A DNA stretch of 64,000 bases, from the NCBI GenBank assembly GCA_023395255.1, contig JAEWZN010000003.1, positions 310,001 through 374,000 of the forward strand, written 5' to 3'. This document shows, piece after piece, positions 9,208-18,169 of the stretch. The DNA comes from Deferribacteres bacterium (GTDB lineage: Bacteria; Chrysiogenota; Deferribacteres; Deferribacterales; Geovibrionaceae). A model generated the notes under the pieces. It had not been told where the DNA came from and searched no databases. It worked only from the letters and a program-made list of their open reading frames with translations. A program made the position numbers and the translations under genes. The stretch's first letter is position 1. Every line of letters starts with the position of its first letter.

Positions 9208-10524
9208 TTGAGCAGAAGTTTTTACATAAGCACATACGGATGCCAGATGAACGAGTACGACTCGGAAAGGCTGGCTTCCTTCTTCTCCGCCATGGGTTTT
9301 ACTCAGGCGGAAACACCGGAAGAAGCTGATTACGCACTTTTAAATACATGCAGCGTGAGGGAAAAACCCCACCATAAGGTATCCAGCGAACTGGGGAGAC
9401 TTAAGAAAATCAGGAAGAAAAACCCGAACCTCAAAATAGGTGTCTGCGGATGTGTGGCGCAGCAGGACGGTGAAGCCCTGCTTAAGCGTTACCCGCAGAC
9501 TGACTTTGTTCTGGGAACGGATGCAATAGCCCGCATAGGTGAGGCAGTTGAGATGGTGGAGAACGGGGAGAAGGTCTGCTACACCGAGTTTGAAGGGGGT
9601 GAGCTTAAGGTTCCCGTGTTCGGACGTCAGGCGGGGCACAGTTCTTTTGTAACTATAATGAAAGGGTGCGATAACTTCTGCTCTTACTGCATAGTGCCTT
9701 ATGTCCGCGGACGTGAGAAAAGCAGACACTCCGCGGAAATTCTGGATGAGGTAAAATTCCTCGCTGACAAAGGGGTAAAGGAGATAACCCTCCTGGGACA
9801 AAATGTGAACTCATTCGGAAAAAACCTTGACGAAAATATTAATTTTACGGAACTTTTATATAAGGTGCATGATATAAGCGGGATCGAGAGGATCAGGTTT
9901 GTCACTTCGCACCCCAAGGATTTTTCCGATGAGCTTATATACGCCATGCGTGATCTGGACAAGGTATGCGAAAGTCTGCATTTACCCTTGCAGGCAGGCA
10001 GCAGCGGGGTTCTGAAACGTATGAACAGAAAATACACTTACGAGGAATACAGAGATAAGGTGCTGAGAGCCAAGGAACTTGTTCCTTCGCTTGCTCTTTC
10101 TTCTGATTTTATTGTCGGCTTTCCCGGCGAAACAGCGGAAGACTTTGAAAAAACACTCGCCGCACTGGAGGAGATCCGCTATGAATCGCTGTTCGCCTTC
10201 GCCTACTCTGTCCGCCCCGGTACTAAGGCGGAAAGTCTGGAGGATGATGTAAAGCCCGCTGACAAAAAAATGCGTCTTGCCCGTCTGCTTGATTTGCAGA
10301 AGAAAATCAGCGCGGAAATATCCGAAAGCTACACAGGCAGAAGGGTTGAGGTTATGACCGAAGGTTTCAGCAAACGTGACGGCGGTGTGTATACAGGAAG
10401 AAACAGGCAGAACAGGGTAGTAAATTTTACCAGCAGCAAAGTTTTATCCGTGGGCGATATTACTGATGTTATAATAAATGAAGCGAAACCCAACAGTTTT
10501 TTCGGTGAGGCAGCGGAGGATTAA
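9208..10524 (+). CDS. miaB: tRNA-2-methylthio-N6-dimethylallyladenosine synthase
   Basis: 438 residues, full length. The N-terminal MTTase domain starts with STYGCQMNEYDSE and has further cysteines (NTCSVRE, GVCGCVAQ). The radical-SAM core has CDNFCSYC, and a TRAM domain closes the C-terminus. The enzyme methylthiolates i6A37 of tRNAs reading UNN codons. The start is TTG at 9208 with GAAGGAG ten bases upstream; no ATG fits the family's N-terminus. It sits two bases after the sugar transferase and directly abuts the BFN gene, so it shares their transcript although the function is unrelated. Confidence 0.95.
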   Translation: MSRSFYISTYGCQMNEYDSERLASFFSAMGFTQAETPEEADYALLNTCSVREKPHHKVSSELGRLKKIRKKNPNLKIGVCGCVAQQDGEALLKRYPQTDFVLGTDAIARIGEAVEMVENGEKVCYTEFEGGELKVPVFGRQAGHSSFVTIMKGCDNFCSYCIVPYVRGREKSRHSAEILDEVKFLADKGVKEITLLGQNVNSFGKNLDENINFTELLYKVHDISGIERIRFVTSHPKDFSDELIYAMRDLDKVCESLHLPLQAGSSGVLKRMNRKYTYEEYRDKVLRAKELVPSLALSSDFIVGFPGETAEDFEKTLAALEEIRYESLFAFAYSVRPGTKAESLEDDVKPADKKMRLARLLDLQKKISAEISESYTGRRVEVMTEGFSKRDGGVYTGRNRQNRVVNFTSSKVLSVGDITDVIINEAKPNSFFGEAAED

Positions 10525-10962
10525 ATGATAGAAGTCGGCTTAAAGTGTGTTATGCGGGAGCCGCTTACAGGCAGATGCATGATTCTGCTTGAATCAGTTT
10601 CGGGTCTGGAAATTTTGCCCATACCCGTGGGAGAGGAGAGCGCGAATACCATTCATTCGCTTCTTTGCGGTAAAGAAGCTGAGAATCTGAGTATATTCGG
10701 CATTACCACGGATATACTTTCTTCTCTGGGCAGTGCATTTCCTGAAAGGGTCGTCATTGACGGCTATGAGGACGGAGTTTTTACTTCCAAGGTTTTTATC
10801 ATAGTAAACGGAGAAGAACGCTCTGTGGATGCCAGACCCTCCGATGCTGTGCGTTTTGCACTCCTTTCAAAAGTTCCGGTTTATGTTGCGAAGAGAATCC
10901 TTTTTGAAAAGTTCAGGGACAGAAAACTCTGCTTTGAGAAGAAGGGTAACTGCTGCAAGTAA
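10525..10962 (+). CDS. bifunctional nuclease (BFN/DUF151) domain protein
   Basis: 145 residues, typical length. The sequence shows the DUF151 pattern: an N-terminal MIEVGLKCVMREPLTG strand pair, LPIPVGEESANTIH, and the conserved SVDARPSDAVRFALLSKVPVYV near residues 93-114. Family members have been described as Mg/Mn-dependent nucleases, and the domain is often found near tRNA or DNA-maintenance genes; the cellular role is poorly known. The ATG follows the miaB stop immediately, with GGAGG (10516-10520) inside the end of miaB, implying coupled translation. It ends in convergence with the HD-GYP gene 26 bases away. Confidence 0.85.
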   Translation: MIEVGLKCVMREPLTGRCMILLESVSGLEILPIPVGEESANTIHSLLCGKEAENLSIFGITTDILSSLGSAFPERVVIDGYEDGVFTSKVFIIVNGEERSVDARPSDAVRFALLSKVPVYVAKRILFEKFRDRKLCFEKKGNCCK

Positions 10963-10988
10963 TCTCTTGACCTGTGTTTGCGCCCGCT

Positions 10989-12248
10989 CTATTTGTTCAG
11001 GGGGTGGGCGAGTTTATGTTCCTTTACGAACGATTCAATTATTCCGTTCGTGTCCACGCCGTAGCTGTCGCTCTTTATTGATGAAATGATCTTTTTAGTT
11101 GAAGTGCTGCTGCCCTGATTTTTCAGATCCAGAAGATAAGGCTGAACACGAGTTCCTTTTTCATTGCTGATCACAATTACAACAGGTTTTAATATATCAT
11201 CCTGTCTGCTGTCAAAAACTACGGCCATTTCATGGGTATCAAGCATTGTAAGTGTGCCGACAGGGTATATGCCCATGATATTTATGAAGAATTTGACCAA
11301 AGTTTCGTTGAAGTGCTTGCCCGAACCTTCAAAAATAAGCTTGAGGGCTTCTGCGGGTGATTTTCCCTGATGATACACCCTGTCACTGGTGACAGCATCG
11401 TAAACATCGGCAATTGCGATTATTTTTGCCATCGGGTTAATCTGCTTTTCATTTATTCCGCCGGGATAGCCTGAACCGTCCGCTTTTTCATGATGCTGTA
11501 AAACCGAAAGCAGAACATCTTCCGGCAGTTTGGAATAATATTTAAGCAGATCATAACCGCGCACGGGGTGCTGTTTCATAATGCGGAACTCTTCATCCGT
11601 GAGCTTGTCCGGCTTGTTCAGTATCTTTTCTGGGATTTTCATTTTGCCCAGATCATGCATAATCCCCGCTGTGCCTATCAGATTAAGCTCGGAAGGCGAT
11701 TTCCCCAGTCTGCGGCCTATGGCTATGCTTATTATGCTTACATTGAGAGAGTGGGTGAATGTGTAGTCATCAAAGTCCTTAAGCCTTGTCATGTTAGGGA
11801 AAACATTTGGGCTGTTCAGGCAGGTAAGCACAAGCTCGTTCACAACCTCTTTTGTTGCTGACGTGTCCAGCGTTTTACCCATCCGCACATCTGTGAGGAC
11901 TTTTTTCGTGACCTCTTTTGTTTTTTTATGTATAGTTTCGGCTTTTATAACCTCTTCTATGGTGGGGGCAAACTCTTTGATAATGCTGAAATCAATGTTG
12001 GGATCGGTCTGTTTTTGCAGTTCGGTGATGATAACGCTTTCACGCACAGGTTTTTTTTCGGCGGGCAGATCATTAACATCAACACGTATGAAGACCCTCT
12101 CCACACCTGATTCGATCAGGAGTTTTATGGGTTCATCATTTTCTATGGGTGCGCCGTAATAAGGAAAGTAGATCCCTTCCTTATCTGTTTTAGTTACGAT
12201 CATGCCCGGTTTTAAATCTGAAACTCTTATGAGCAGATTCCTGACCAT
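10989..12248 (-). CDS. HD-GYP domain protein, putative cyclic-di-GMP phosphodiesterase
   Basis: 419 residues from the ATG at 12248 with GAGGG just upstream; a TTG at 12260 would add four residues and lies in that ribosome-binding site. Residues 1-70 look like the DUF3391-type N-terminal module. The HD-GYP domain (about 150-340) has HSLNVSIIS, the metal-binding HDLGK, KQHP, and the signature HHEKADGSGYPGG. Such proteins hydrolyse c-di-GMP to lower its level and favour motility over attachment. No receiver or sensor domain is fused, so the input is unknown. It is transcribed alone, opposite to miaB-BFN. Confidence 0.9.
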   Translation of the reverse strand: MVRNLLIRVSDLKPGMIVTKTDKEGIYFPYYGAPIENDEPIKLLIESGVERVFIRVDVNDLPAEKKPVRESVIITELQKQTDPNIDFSIIKEFAPTIEEVIKAETIHKKTKEVTKKVLTDVRMGKTLDTSATKEVVNELVLTCLNSPNVFPNMTRLKDFDDYTFTHSLNVSIISIAIGRRLGKSPSELNLIGTAGIMHDLGKMKIPEKILNKPDKLTDEEFRIMKQHPVRGYDLLKYYSKLPEDVLLSVLQHHEKADGSGYPGGINEKQINPMAKIIAIADVYDAVTSDRVYHQGKSPAEALKLIFEGSGKHFNETLVKFFINIMGIYPVGTLTMLDTHEMAVVFDSRQDDILKPVVIVISNEKGTRVQPYLLDLKNQGSSTSTKKIISSIKSDSYGVDTNGIIESFVKEHKLAHPLNK

Positions 12249-12559
12249 TTTTGCCCTCAATGCGTAAAAAAAGATATTATATAGTTGTTTCTGATTATAT
12301 TTTCTGTTTTGTTAAAAGTAACATAAGGCATTATACACAAAAAACGGAAGATATAAAACAAATGTTGCTTTGTACAGGTGAATAGAACTAATTTAATCTT
12401 AAATTGCTTTCAGGGCAAGCATCGGAATGCAGAAACAGGCAATATTCAGACAGAAACGTATATTGCAATCATTGCTGCATTTATTACAATTAATCATAAA
12501 CTTAAGTTCAGTTATGCAATGTGCGTGTGTACAATTCAGTTAAAATCAGAAGGTGTTTT
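12249..12559. other. AT-rich divergent intergenic region
   Basis: About 310 bases between the divergent HD-GYP and aldo/keto reductase genes. It is AT-rich and must carry promoters for both; a TATAAT-like box lies close to the HD-GYP start on the minus strand. I see no RNA gene, repeat or convincing palindrome here. Confidence 0.5.
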
Positions 12560-13762
12560 ATGCAGTACAGAACAATGCCTAAATCAGGCGATGAGCTTTC
12601 TGCTCTGGGCTTCGGGTGTATGCGTCTGCCGATGAAGAACGGCAGAGTGGATGAGGAGAGAGCCATCAGCCAGATACGCAGCGCCATAGACAGGGGAGTG
12701 AACTACGTGGACACCGCATGGCCTTATCACGGCGGTGAGAGCGAAATTGTCCTTGGAAAAGCCCTCAAAGACGGATACCGTGAAAAGGTGAAGCTGGCGA
12801 CCAAGCTTCCCTCATGGCTGCTTGAGAGCAGAGCGGACATGGACAAGTATCTTAATGCCCAGCTTGATAAACTCGGCACTGATAAAATAGATTATTACCT
12901 TGTTCATACCCTGAATGGAACACTGTGGAACACAGTAAAGGAACTCGGAGTAAGGGAGTTTCTGGATCAGGCAAAAATGGACGGCCGTATTGTGAATGCA
13001 GGTTTCTCCTTCCATGGTCAAGGGGCGGATTTCGCTCCGATAGTTGACGGGTATGACTGGGATTTCTGCATGATACAGTACAACTTTCTCGATCAGGAAT
13101 TTCAGGCGGGAACAGCAGGTCTTAAGTATGCCGCTTCAAAAGGGCTGGGGCTTATCGTTATGGAACCCCTCAGGGGCGGCTATCTCGCAACCACTCCTCC
13201 CGCTGAGATTCAGCAGATATGGGACGAGGCGGACACAAAGCGCAGCCATGTGGATTGGTCGCTCCGCTGGATATGGAACCACCCGGAGGTAAAGGTTATA
13301 ATCTCAGGCATGAATGAGGAGACTCACATTGATGAGAATATCGCCTCCGCCTGTGACTCATTTCCGGATTCGCTTAGCCAAAAAGAACTTAATATAATAG
13401 ACCGTGTCGGTAGGAAGTATAAGGAACTTATGAAAGTTGGCTGCACAGGCTGCGGCTACTGTATGCCATGTCCTGTCGGTGTGGATATTCCGGGAGCTTT
13501 TAACTGCTACAACCTTGCTTTCCTTACCGGGATGGAAGGTGCAAGCTTCCATTACATTCTCGGTCTCAGCGGCATTATGGCGGAAGGGCAAAAGAGGTAC
13601 GCCTCAATGTGCGTTTCCTGCGGTGAATGCATTGACAAATGTCCGCAGTTTATACCTATTCCCGATGTGCTTAAGGAAGTTGCCGCAAAGTTTGAGGGTG
13701 GCGGATTTGAAGAGCGCTCGGCAGGAGTGATTAAAATGTTTGTGGACAACCTTAAAAGATAA
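12560..13762 (+). CDS. aldo/keto reductase with C-terminal ferredoxin domain
   Basis: 400 residues from the ATG at 12560, which is preceded by AGAAGG; upstream in-frame starts lack a ribosome-binding site. Residues 1-280 form the AKR barrel: LGFGCMRLPM, the catalytic NYVDTAWPYHGGESE tyrosine region and KLATKLP lysine region. Residues about 305-375 add a ferredoxin-like part with CTGCGYCMPC and CVSCGECIDKCP, which can hold two 4Fe-4S clusters. This subfamily is common in anaerobes and presumably uses ferredoxin-linked electrons; the substrate is unknown. larC begins 14 bases downstream, so it may lead a larC-larB operon. CRISPR spacer 23 (40647-40678) resembles its start region. Confidence 0.88.
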   Translation: MQYRTMPKSGDELSALGFGCMRLPMKNGRVDEERAISQIRSAIDRGVNYVDTAWPYHGGESEIVLGKALKDGYREKVKLATKLPSWLLESRADMDKYLNAQLDKLGTDKIDYYLVHTLNGTLWNTVKELGVREFLDQAKMDGRIVNAGFSFHGQGADFAPIVDGYDWDFCMIQYNFLDQEFQAGTAGLKYAASKGLGLIVMEPLRGGYLATTPPAEIQQIWDEADTKRSHVDWSLRWIWNHPEVKVIISGMNEETHIDENIASACDSFPDSLSQKELNIIDRVGRKYKELMKVGCTGCGYCMPCPVGVDIPGAFNCYNLAFLTGMEGASFHYILGLSGIMAEGQKRYASMCVSCGECIDKCPQFIPIPDVLKEVAAKFEGGGFEERSAGVIKMFVDNLKR

Positions 13763-13776
13763 AAGCCGGAGGCGGC

Positions 13777-14952
13777 ATGAAGATATTATATTACGATTGC
13801 TTTTCAGGCATCAGCGGGGATATGAACCTTGCCGCCATGATAGATCTAGGTGTGGATGCAGACTTTCTCCGTGCTGAGCTTTCAAAACTAGGCCTTGATG
13901 AGGAATTTGAGCTCAGGAAATGCAGGGACATGCGCAAAGGCATCTCAGGGACAAGGGTTGATGTCGTGCTGAAACATCATCATAACCACGGACATCACCA
14001 TCATCACCGGAACCTGAAAGATATTGAGAATATAATAAACGGCAGCGCTCTTGAGGACAGGGTGAAGAGAACCGCTCTGAATATTTTCCTCAAAGTTGCC
14101 GAAGCCGAAGCCAAAGTGCACGGAAAAGGGGTTTACGAAGTACACTTCCATGAGGTGGGAGCCACAGACTCCATAGTGGATATTGTTGGCGCTGCCATAT
14201 GCTTCCATGCTCTCGGTGTTGATGAGGTGCGTTCCTCGGCTGTGGAGTTGGGTGGAGGTATGGTTAAATGCGCCCACGGGCTTATGCCTGTGCCCGCACC
14301 GGCAACAACGGAGATTTTGAAGGGTGTGCCCGTTACCCTCGGCAAGGTTAATAAAGAAACCTGCACACCCACCGGAGCGGCTATTCTGGCGGCATTAACG
14401 GATAAGTTCTGCGGTGTGTCAGGCTTTACCATACAGAAAACAGGCTACGGAATAGGGCATAATGATAACGAAGTGCCTAATGTTCTCCGTGTTTTTCTTG
14501 CTGAGGCCGAAAGCGGTCTGAAAGGTGAGGCTGTTCTTCTGCAATGCAATATAGATGATATGACACCTGAAATGCTGGGCGCAGCCATGGATTTGCTGAT
14601 GGAAGAGGGTGCGTCTGATGTGCATTTTACACCGATTATTATGAAGAAAAACCGCCCTGCCGTTACGGTTTCCGTCTTGTGCCCGGAAGAGGATGCAGCA
14701 CGTTTCAGGAAGCTTCTTTTTCTCCATACAACAACACTGGGTATAAAAAGCACGCTGGTACGCAAAGATACGCTTGAAATATCATTTGAAAAGCTGGAAA
14801 CACACCTCGGCACGGTAACGATGAAAAATGCCTTTATGGACGGGAAAATAATCCGCTCCAAACCGGAATTTGAGGATTGCAGAAAGCTGGCTGAACAGCA
14901 CGGAATCCCCCTTGGGGAAGTTTACACGCAGATATGGAAGTGCAGGAAATAA
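13777..14952 (+). CDS. larC: nickel-pincer cofactor biosynthesis protein LarC (nickel insertase)
   Basis: 391 residues. LarC inserts nickel into pyridinium-3,5-bisthiocarboxylate mononucleotide in a CTP-dependent step, giving the NPN cofactor of lactate racemase and related enzymes. The start YYDCFSGISGDMNLAAMIDLGV and the later VHFHEVGATDSIVDIVGAA are family hallmarks, and a histidine-rich stretch (about residues 66-77, HHHNHGHHHHHR) suits nickel handling. In Lactiplantibacillus the protein is made by frameshifting of two reading frames; here it is one uninterrupted frame. larB overlaps its end. larA and larE are not in the window. Confidence 0.93.
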   Translation: MKILYYDCFSGISGDMNLAAMIDLGVDADFLRAELSKLGLDEEFELRKCRDMRKGISGTRVDVVLKHHHNHGHHHHHRNLKDIENIINGSALEDRVKRTALNIFLKVAEAEAKVHGKGVYEVHFHEVGATDSIVDIVGAAICFHALGVDEVRSSAVELGGGMVKCAHGLMPVPAPATTEILKGVPVTLGKVNKETCTPTGAAILAALTDKFCGVSGFTIQKTGYGIGHNDNEVPNVLRVFLAEAESGLKGEAVLLQCNIDDMTPEMLGAAMDLLMEEGASDVHFTPIIMKKNRPAVTVSVLCPEEDAARFRKLLFLHTTTLGIKSTLVRKDTLEISFEKLETHLGTVTMKNAFMDGKIIRSKPEFEDCRKLAEQHGIPLGEVYTQIWKCRK

Positions 14953-15698
14953 TGGACAGGCTGAGAGAACTCCTAAACATCATAAAAGAAGGCGGGATGA
15001 GTGTGGAGGAGGGGCTGGCGAAGCTCCGGGATCTCCCCTTTGCCGATGTCGGGCATACCAAGTTTGACCTTCACAGAGAGCTCCGGAACGGGTTTCCCGA
15101 AGTTATTTATGCGGAGAACAAAACTCCGGAACAGGTCGGGGATATTTTCTGCGGGCTCAAGGATAAATGTAATGTGCTTGCCACCCGCGTTTCCGCTGAG
15201 ACGGCGGAGTATGTGATGGAAATCTGTCCCGGTGCTGAGTACAATAAGCTCGGACGCACCCTGAGTTTTATTAAGGATGCAATACACTACAAAGAAGGCG
15301 AAGTCCGCATAATCACCGCCGGAACATCCGATCTGCCTGTTGCGGAGGAGGCGCTTGTCACCTGCCGCATGTTCGGGTGCAGGGCTGAGCTCATCTCTGA
15401 TGTGGGGGTTGCGGGCATACATCGGCTTTTTGACAAGCTGGAGGATATACGCAAGGCGAGGGTGATTATTGTCACAGCAGGAATGGAGGGCGCGCTGGCT
15501 GGTGTTGTAGGCGGCCTTGTTTCCCAGCCGGTGATCGCCGTGCCCACTTCTGTGGGTTACGGAGCGGCATTCGGCGGAATCTCCGCTCTGCTGGGTATGC
15601 TGACCTCATGCGCAGGCGGGATAACAGTGGTTAATATAGACAACGGCTTCGGTGCTGCGTGCGCCGCAATGCGGATTATAAATTCTACTCATGGGTGA
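14934..15698 (+). CDS. larB: nickel-pincer cofactor biosynthesis protein LarB
   Basis: 254 residues, related to the AIR carboxylase PurE family. LarB carboxylates and hydrolyses nicotinic acid adenine dinucleotide at the first step of NPN cofactor synthesis. The C-terminal half carries the PurE-like core (ITAGTSDLPVAEEA, VVAGMEGALAGVVGGL-like and PVIAVPTSVGYGAAFGGISAL). The start is ambiguous: ATG 14934 overlaps larC by 19 bases and has GGGGAAG about 13 bases upstream, while ATG 14952 (TAATG overlap, AGGA four bases upstream) would give 248 residues. Gene order larC-larB is reversed compared with Lactiplantibacillus. Both gene products act in the cytoplasm. Confidence 0.92.
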   Translation: MEVQEIMDRLRELLNIIKEGGMSVEEGLAKLRDLPFADVGHTKFDLHRELRNGFPEVIYAENKTPEQVGDIFCGLKDKCNVLATRVSAETAEYVMEICPGAEYNKLGRTLSFIKDAIHYKEGEVRIITAGTSDLPVAEEALVTCRMFGCRAELISDVGVAGIHRLFDKLEDIRKARVIIVTAGMEGALAGVVGGLVSQPVIAVPTSVGYGAAFGGISALLGMLTSCAGGITVVNIDNGFGAACAAMRIINSTHG

Positions 15699-15788
15699 AT
15701 GCCGTTACCTCAGAAAAATGGCTCAGGAGGGGTACTCCGGCATTTTCAAGACAAAACGGAACAATTTTACATAAACACAGAAAAGCTA

Positions 15789-15817
15789 TTGACTAACCTT
15801 ATTCTCTTTGATATAAA
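15789..15817 (+). promoter_or_regulatory. sigma-70-type promoter of tRNA-Pro
   Basis: TTGACT at 15789-15794 and TATAAA at 15812-15817 are 17 bases apart, close to the consensus. The tRNA starts 25 bases beyond the -10 box, which leaves a short 5' leader for RNase P to remove. Confidence 0.7.
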
Positions 15818-15842
15818 CGGATTCCCCAACAGGAAAGAGTAG

Positions 15843-15916
15843 CGGGATGTAGCGCAGCTTGGTAGCGTACACCCTTGGGGTGGGTGTGGTCGCAGGTTCA
15901 AATCCTGTCATCCCGA
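15843..15916 (+). tRNA. tRNA-Pro (anticodon GGG)
   Basis: 74 nucleotides fold into a full cloverleaf. The acceptor stem is CGGGATG/CATCCCG with discriminator A. The D stem is GCGC/GCGT, the anticodon stem CACCC/GGGTG with loop TTGGGGT (anticodon GGG, proline), and the T arm GCAGG-TTCAAAT-CCTGT. CCA is not encoded. It has its own promoter at 15789-15817 and terminator at 15923-15970. Confidence 0.95.
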
Positions 15917-15922
15917 TTTCTG

Positions 15923-15970
15923 AAAGGCGTTGATATAAAAGATATTTATCTTTTGTTCAGCGCCTTTTTT
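15923..15970 (+). terminator. Rho-independent terminator of tRNA-Pro
   Basis: AAAGGCG (15923-15929) pairs with CGCCTTT (15961-15967), with inner pairing AAAAGATA/TATCTTTT, followed by a run of T. Confidence 0.8.
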
Positions 15971-16106
15971 TATTGCTATATAATGCTGCTGTAAGCAAAT
16001 TGACATCAAGGAAAAAATAGGTTTTGGTGAAAGAGGTGGTTCCTTTTTATGTACAGCTTTTCGGCTGCCCGGAGTTGGCAGGAGAAACATTGCAAGGTAT
16101 TTATAT

Positions 16107-16146
16107 AAAAGAATAAAGCGGGCATCTCTGCCCGCTTTATTCTTTT
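16107..16146. terminator. bidirectional terminator hairpin
   Basis: A nearly perfect palindrome: AAAAGAATAAAGCGGGC pairs with GCCCGCTTTATTCTTTT around a short loop. A-rich and T-rich flanks make it work in both directions. It lies just past the porin stop (16162, minus strand) and closes the molybdoenzyme operon. Confidence 0.8.
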
Positions 16147-16161
16147 ACTGATTTGTACCGA

Positions 16162-17403
16162 TTATTTCTTTTTGCCCATTGCAAACTTGTATATGGCGTA
16201 GAACCGGGTGTCGTTGTAGTCTTCGCCGCCTTGTTTCACATTTATATCAGCATATCTCGCCCTGAGGCTGAGGCCGTCCAGAGCGCCTGAAAAAGCATAC
16301 TGAATGCTGTAGTCTGTTTCAGCCTGGTCTTTGCCGGTGGAGGTGGGAACATCGTATTCTGCATGGAAAACATATGCGCTGAGTCCTTTCAGCCCTATTT
16401 GTGAAAAATCATAAGCAATTTTTGCGGCATAAGCTTTTTCGTCTGCTCTGCCTGATGCAAGTATCTGCTGAATGATAACTTTTTCATCGCCCCAAGGCAA
16501 AACAAGACCATCGTCTCCGGTTTTAGCATAGAAGCCTGTTACATTGAGCCCTTTGAACATAAACCCTGTGTTGAAGCCGTACTGATCAGTGTCAGCTTCT
16601 CCATTAAGCTCGTCGCCCTGAGATTTCTGAGTGAAATATGAGGGATTGAAGTAAACTGTTGTTTCTCCGAGTTTTTTGCTCAATCTGGCTTTCAGGAATA
16701 TTTCATTGTAAATGTCATCCATAGTATAGTACCAAGCCTGAACATTGGCTTTCAGCACTTCAACGGGAATGTTGTATGATGCTCCGAAGATCATCATGTC
16801 CTTGCTTTCATCAATTACAGAAGCACCGCCGGGTTCATCTGCTACCGATTTTGAAAGGGAAATGAATTCATCATCGGTCCATCCCATTGCATCTGTGAGG
16901 TAATAAGCGGACAGAGTAAGGTTTTCAAAAGAATTATTAACGATTGAAAGCCCTTTGTATGTTCTAGGCAGCATACGCAGATCATGAGTTTCAAGCATAG
17001 GAGTTCTCACTTCCTGAGCACCGTATTTAATTACAGTATCAAACCATTCTCCCTGAATGAAATACTCCTGGAGGCGTGTAACATTTTTGTGGTTACCTTC
17101 TTCATCTCTGGCTAAAATGCTGTACACTGCATCTTTATCATCATTGAAAACACCGTTTACAGTTGCAAAAGCAGCACCGAAAGATATTCCTTTAAAGGGT
17201 GCTGTGCGGTAGTAAAGAAGTCCGCCGACTGCGGTATCTTTTCTGTCTGGTGTGTTTTTGTCAAAATCTCTCTCGAAGCTGAGGAGTCTGACTTCTCCAC
17301 TGAGTGAGCCGTCAGCAAACATATCTTTTATATTGTCCGCAGCGAATGCCGTTACAGACGCACATATCATAACTGATAAAGTTATCAGAGCTTTAAGTTT
17401 CAT
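16162..17403 (-). CDS. outer-membrane porin, OprD-like
   Basis: 413 residues from the ATG at 17403, with AGGAGA upstream; a longer frame from 17493 runs back into the chaperone gene and is rejected. The signal peptide is MKLKALITLSVMICASVTAFA with cleavage before ADN. The mature protein alternates short amphipathic strands and turns rich in Tyr, Asp and Gly and ends in a charged tail after YAIYKFAMG. The opening pattern (DMFADGSLSGEVRLLSFERDF) and the YGAQEVRTPMLETHDLRMLP stretch fit the OprD/substrate-specific porin group. It is the last gene of the molybdoenzyme operon, 34 bases after the chaperone, which suggests it admits the substrate or releases the product of that enzyme. Confidence 0.75.
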   Translation of the reverse strand: MKLKALITLSVMICASVTAFAADNIKDMFADGSLSGEVRLLSFERDFDKNTPDRKDTAVGGLLYYRTAPFKGISFGAAFATVNGVFNDDKDAVYSILARDEEGNHKNVTRLQEYFIQGEWFDTVIKYGAQEVRTPMLETHDLRMLPRTYKGLSIVNNSFENLTLSAYYLTDAMGWTDDEFISLSKSVADEPGGASVIDESKDMMIFGASYNIPVEVLKANVQAWYYTMDDIYNEIFLKARLSKKLGETTVYFNPSYFTQKSQGDELNGEADTDQYGFNTGFMFKGLNVTGFYAKTGDDGLVLPWGDEKVIIQQILASGRADEKAYAAKIAYDFSQIGLKGLSAYVFHAEYDVPTSTGKDQAETDYSIQYAFSGALDGLSLRARYADINVKQGGEDYNDTRFYAIYKFAMGKKK

Positions 17404-17437
17404 TTCTATCTCCTGTAATAAAAAATTTAGTATGCTC

Positions 17438-18109
17438 TTATGCCACTGTTTCGTAATATGAAGAGGGCAGTTTACTGCTGTCAAAGAGTGCAAGGTAGGT
17501 CAGACCAAGCACACCCCTGTAAAAGTCTGTACGGACGTGTTTAAAGGCCTCGTTACAGAACTTGGGAAACCACGAGGCTATATGATCTGCTGTGAAATCA
17601 TGGGACAGATCCGTAAGCTTATTGTAGTTTTTGAGATTGTTTTCTTTAAGTGCATTTGCCCGCTGGAAAGAGAGGAAAGCTACAAAATCAAGCTGAACAC
17701 CTATGTAGTCGTGACGGTTATTCAGCTCGGCATATCTTGTGTAATCCGCATCAAGATAAAGTGCCGCAAGCTCTTTTATCAGTCCGGAGTTTTTTACTGC
17801 AAGGTATACCTCTTCATAAGGTGCTTTTGGTCCGTAGTCAGGTGAAACTGCTCTAAAGAGCTTTGTCCAGTCCCTTTTGAGGTTTAGGAGTTTCTCTTCG
17901 TTGGTGTGAGGAAAAGTGGAAACTGCATAGTTTTTTATTTTCAGCACAGCCTGTTTAACATCCTCATCAGTTATTTCATCTGTATTAAGACAGCGCGTGC
18001 CATCGATGGTACTCTGCTTCGGGTTGCAGTTGTAGAAAGCCGCAAGCAGAGAAAAGATTTCAGCATCGTTTGCAGCTTTTTCAAACATTTCAGTTGTGGA
18101 TTTGTCCAT
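17438..18109 (-). CDS. TorD/DmsD-like molybdoenzyme maturation chaperone
   Basis: 223 residues, all-helical, with the layout of the TorD/NarJ-type chaperone superfamily: an N-terminal helix region with FSLLAAFYNCNP, a central KRDWTKLFRAVSPDYGPKAPYEEVYL (the Y/F...P..EE motif region), and a C-terminal HIASWFPKFCNEAF helix. Such chaperones hold the Tat signal of a molybdoenzyme in the cytoplasm until cofactor loading is complete. It is encoded 60 bases after the Fe-S subunit and upstream of the porin, and the catalytic subunit of this operon has a twin-arginine signal, which fits this role well. Confidence 0.75.
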   Translation of the reverse strand: MDKSTTEMFEKAANDAEIFSLLAAFYNCNPKQSTIDGTRCLNTDEITDEDVKQAVLKIKNYAVSTFPHTNEEKLLNLKRDWTKLFRAVSPDYGPKAPYEEVYLAVKNSGLIKELAALYLDADYTRYAELNNRHDYIGVQLDFVAFLSFQRANALKENNLKNYNKLTDLSHDFTADHIASWFPKFCNEAFKHVRTDFYRGVLGLTYLALFDSSKLPSSYYETVA

Positions 18110-18169
18110 AATACTCTCCTAAAAAATGACCCTCCGGCGGAGGAAGTGCCGGAAGGTCATACGAGGTGT

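Noticed and set aside
15691..15774. 27-codon frame overlapping the larB stop (MGECRYLRKMAQEGYSG)
   Set aside because: No ribosome-binding site and no recognisable family; it may be chance.
15908..16090. 60-residue minus-strand frame across the tRNA terminator region
   Set aside because: Runs through the tRNA terminator and has no start signal or homology.
16027..16116. Small 29-codon frame starting MKEVVPFYVQLFGCPE between tRNA-Pro and the porin
   Set aside because: GTG start, distant AAGGA, and the stop lies inside the terminator hairpin; no family recognised.
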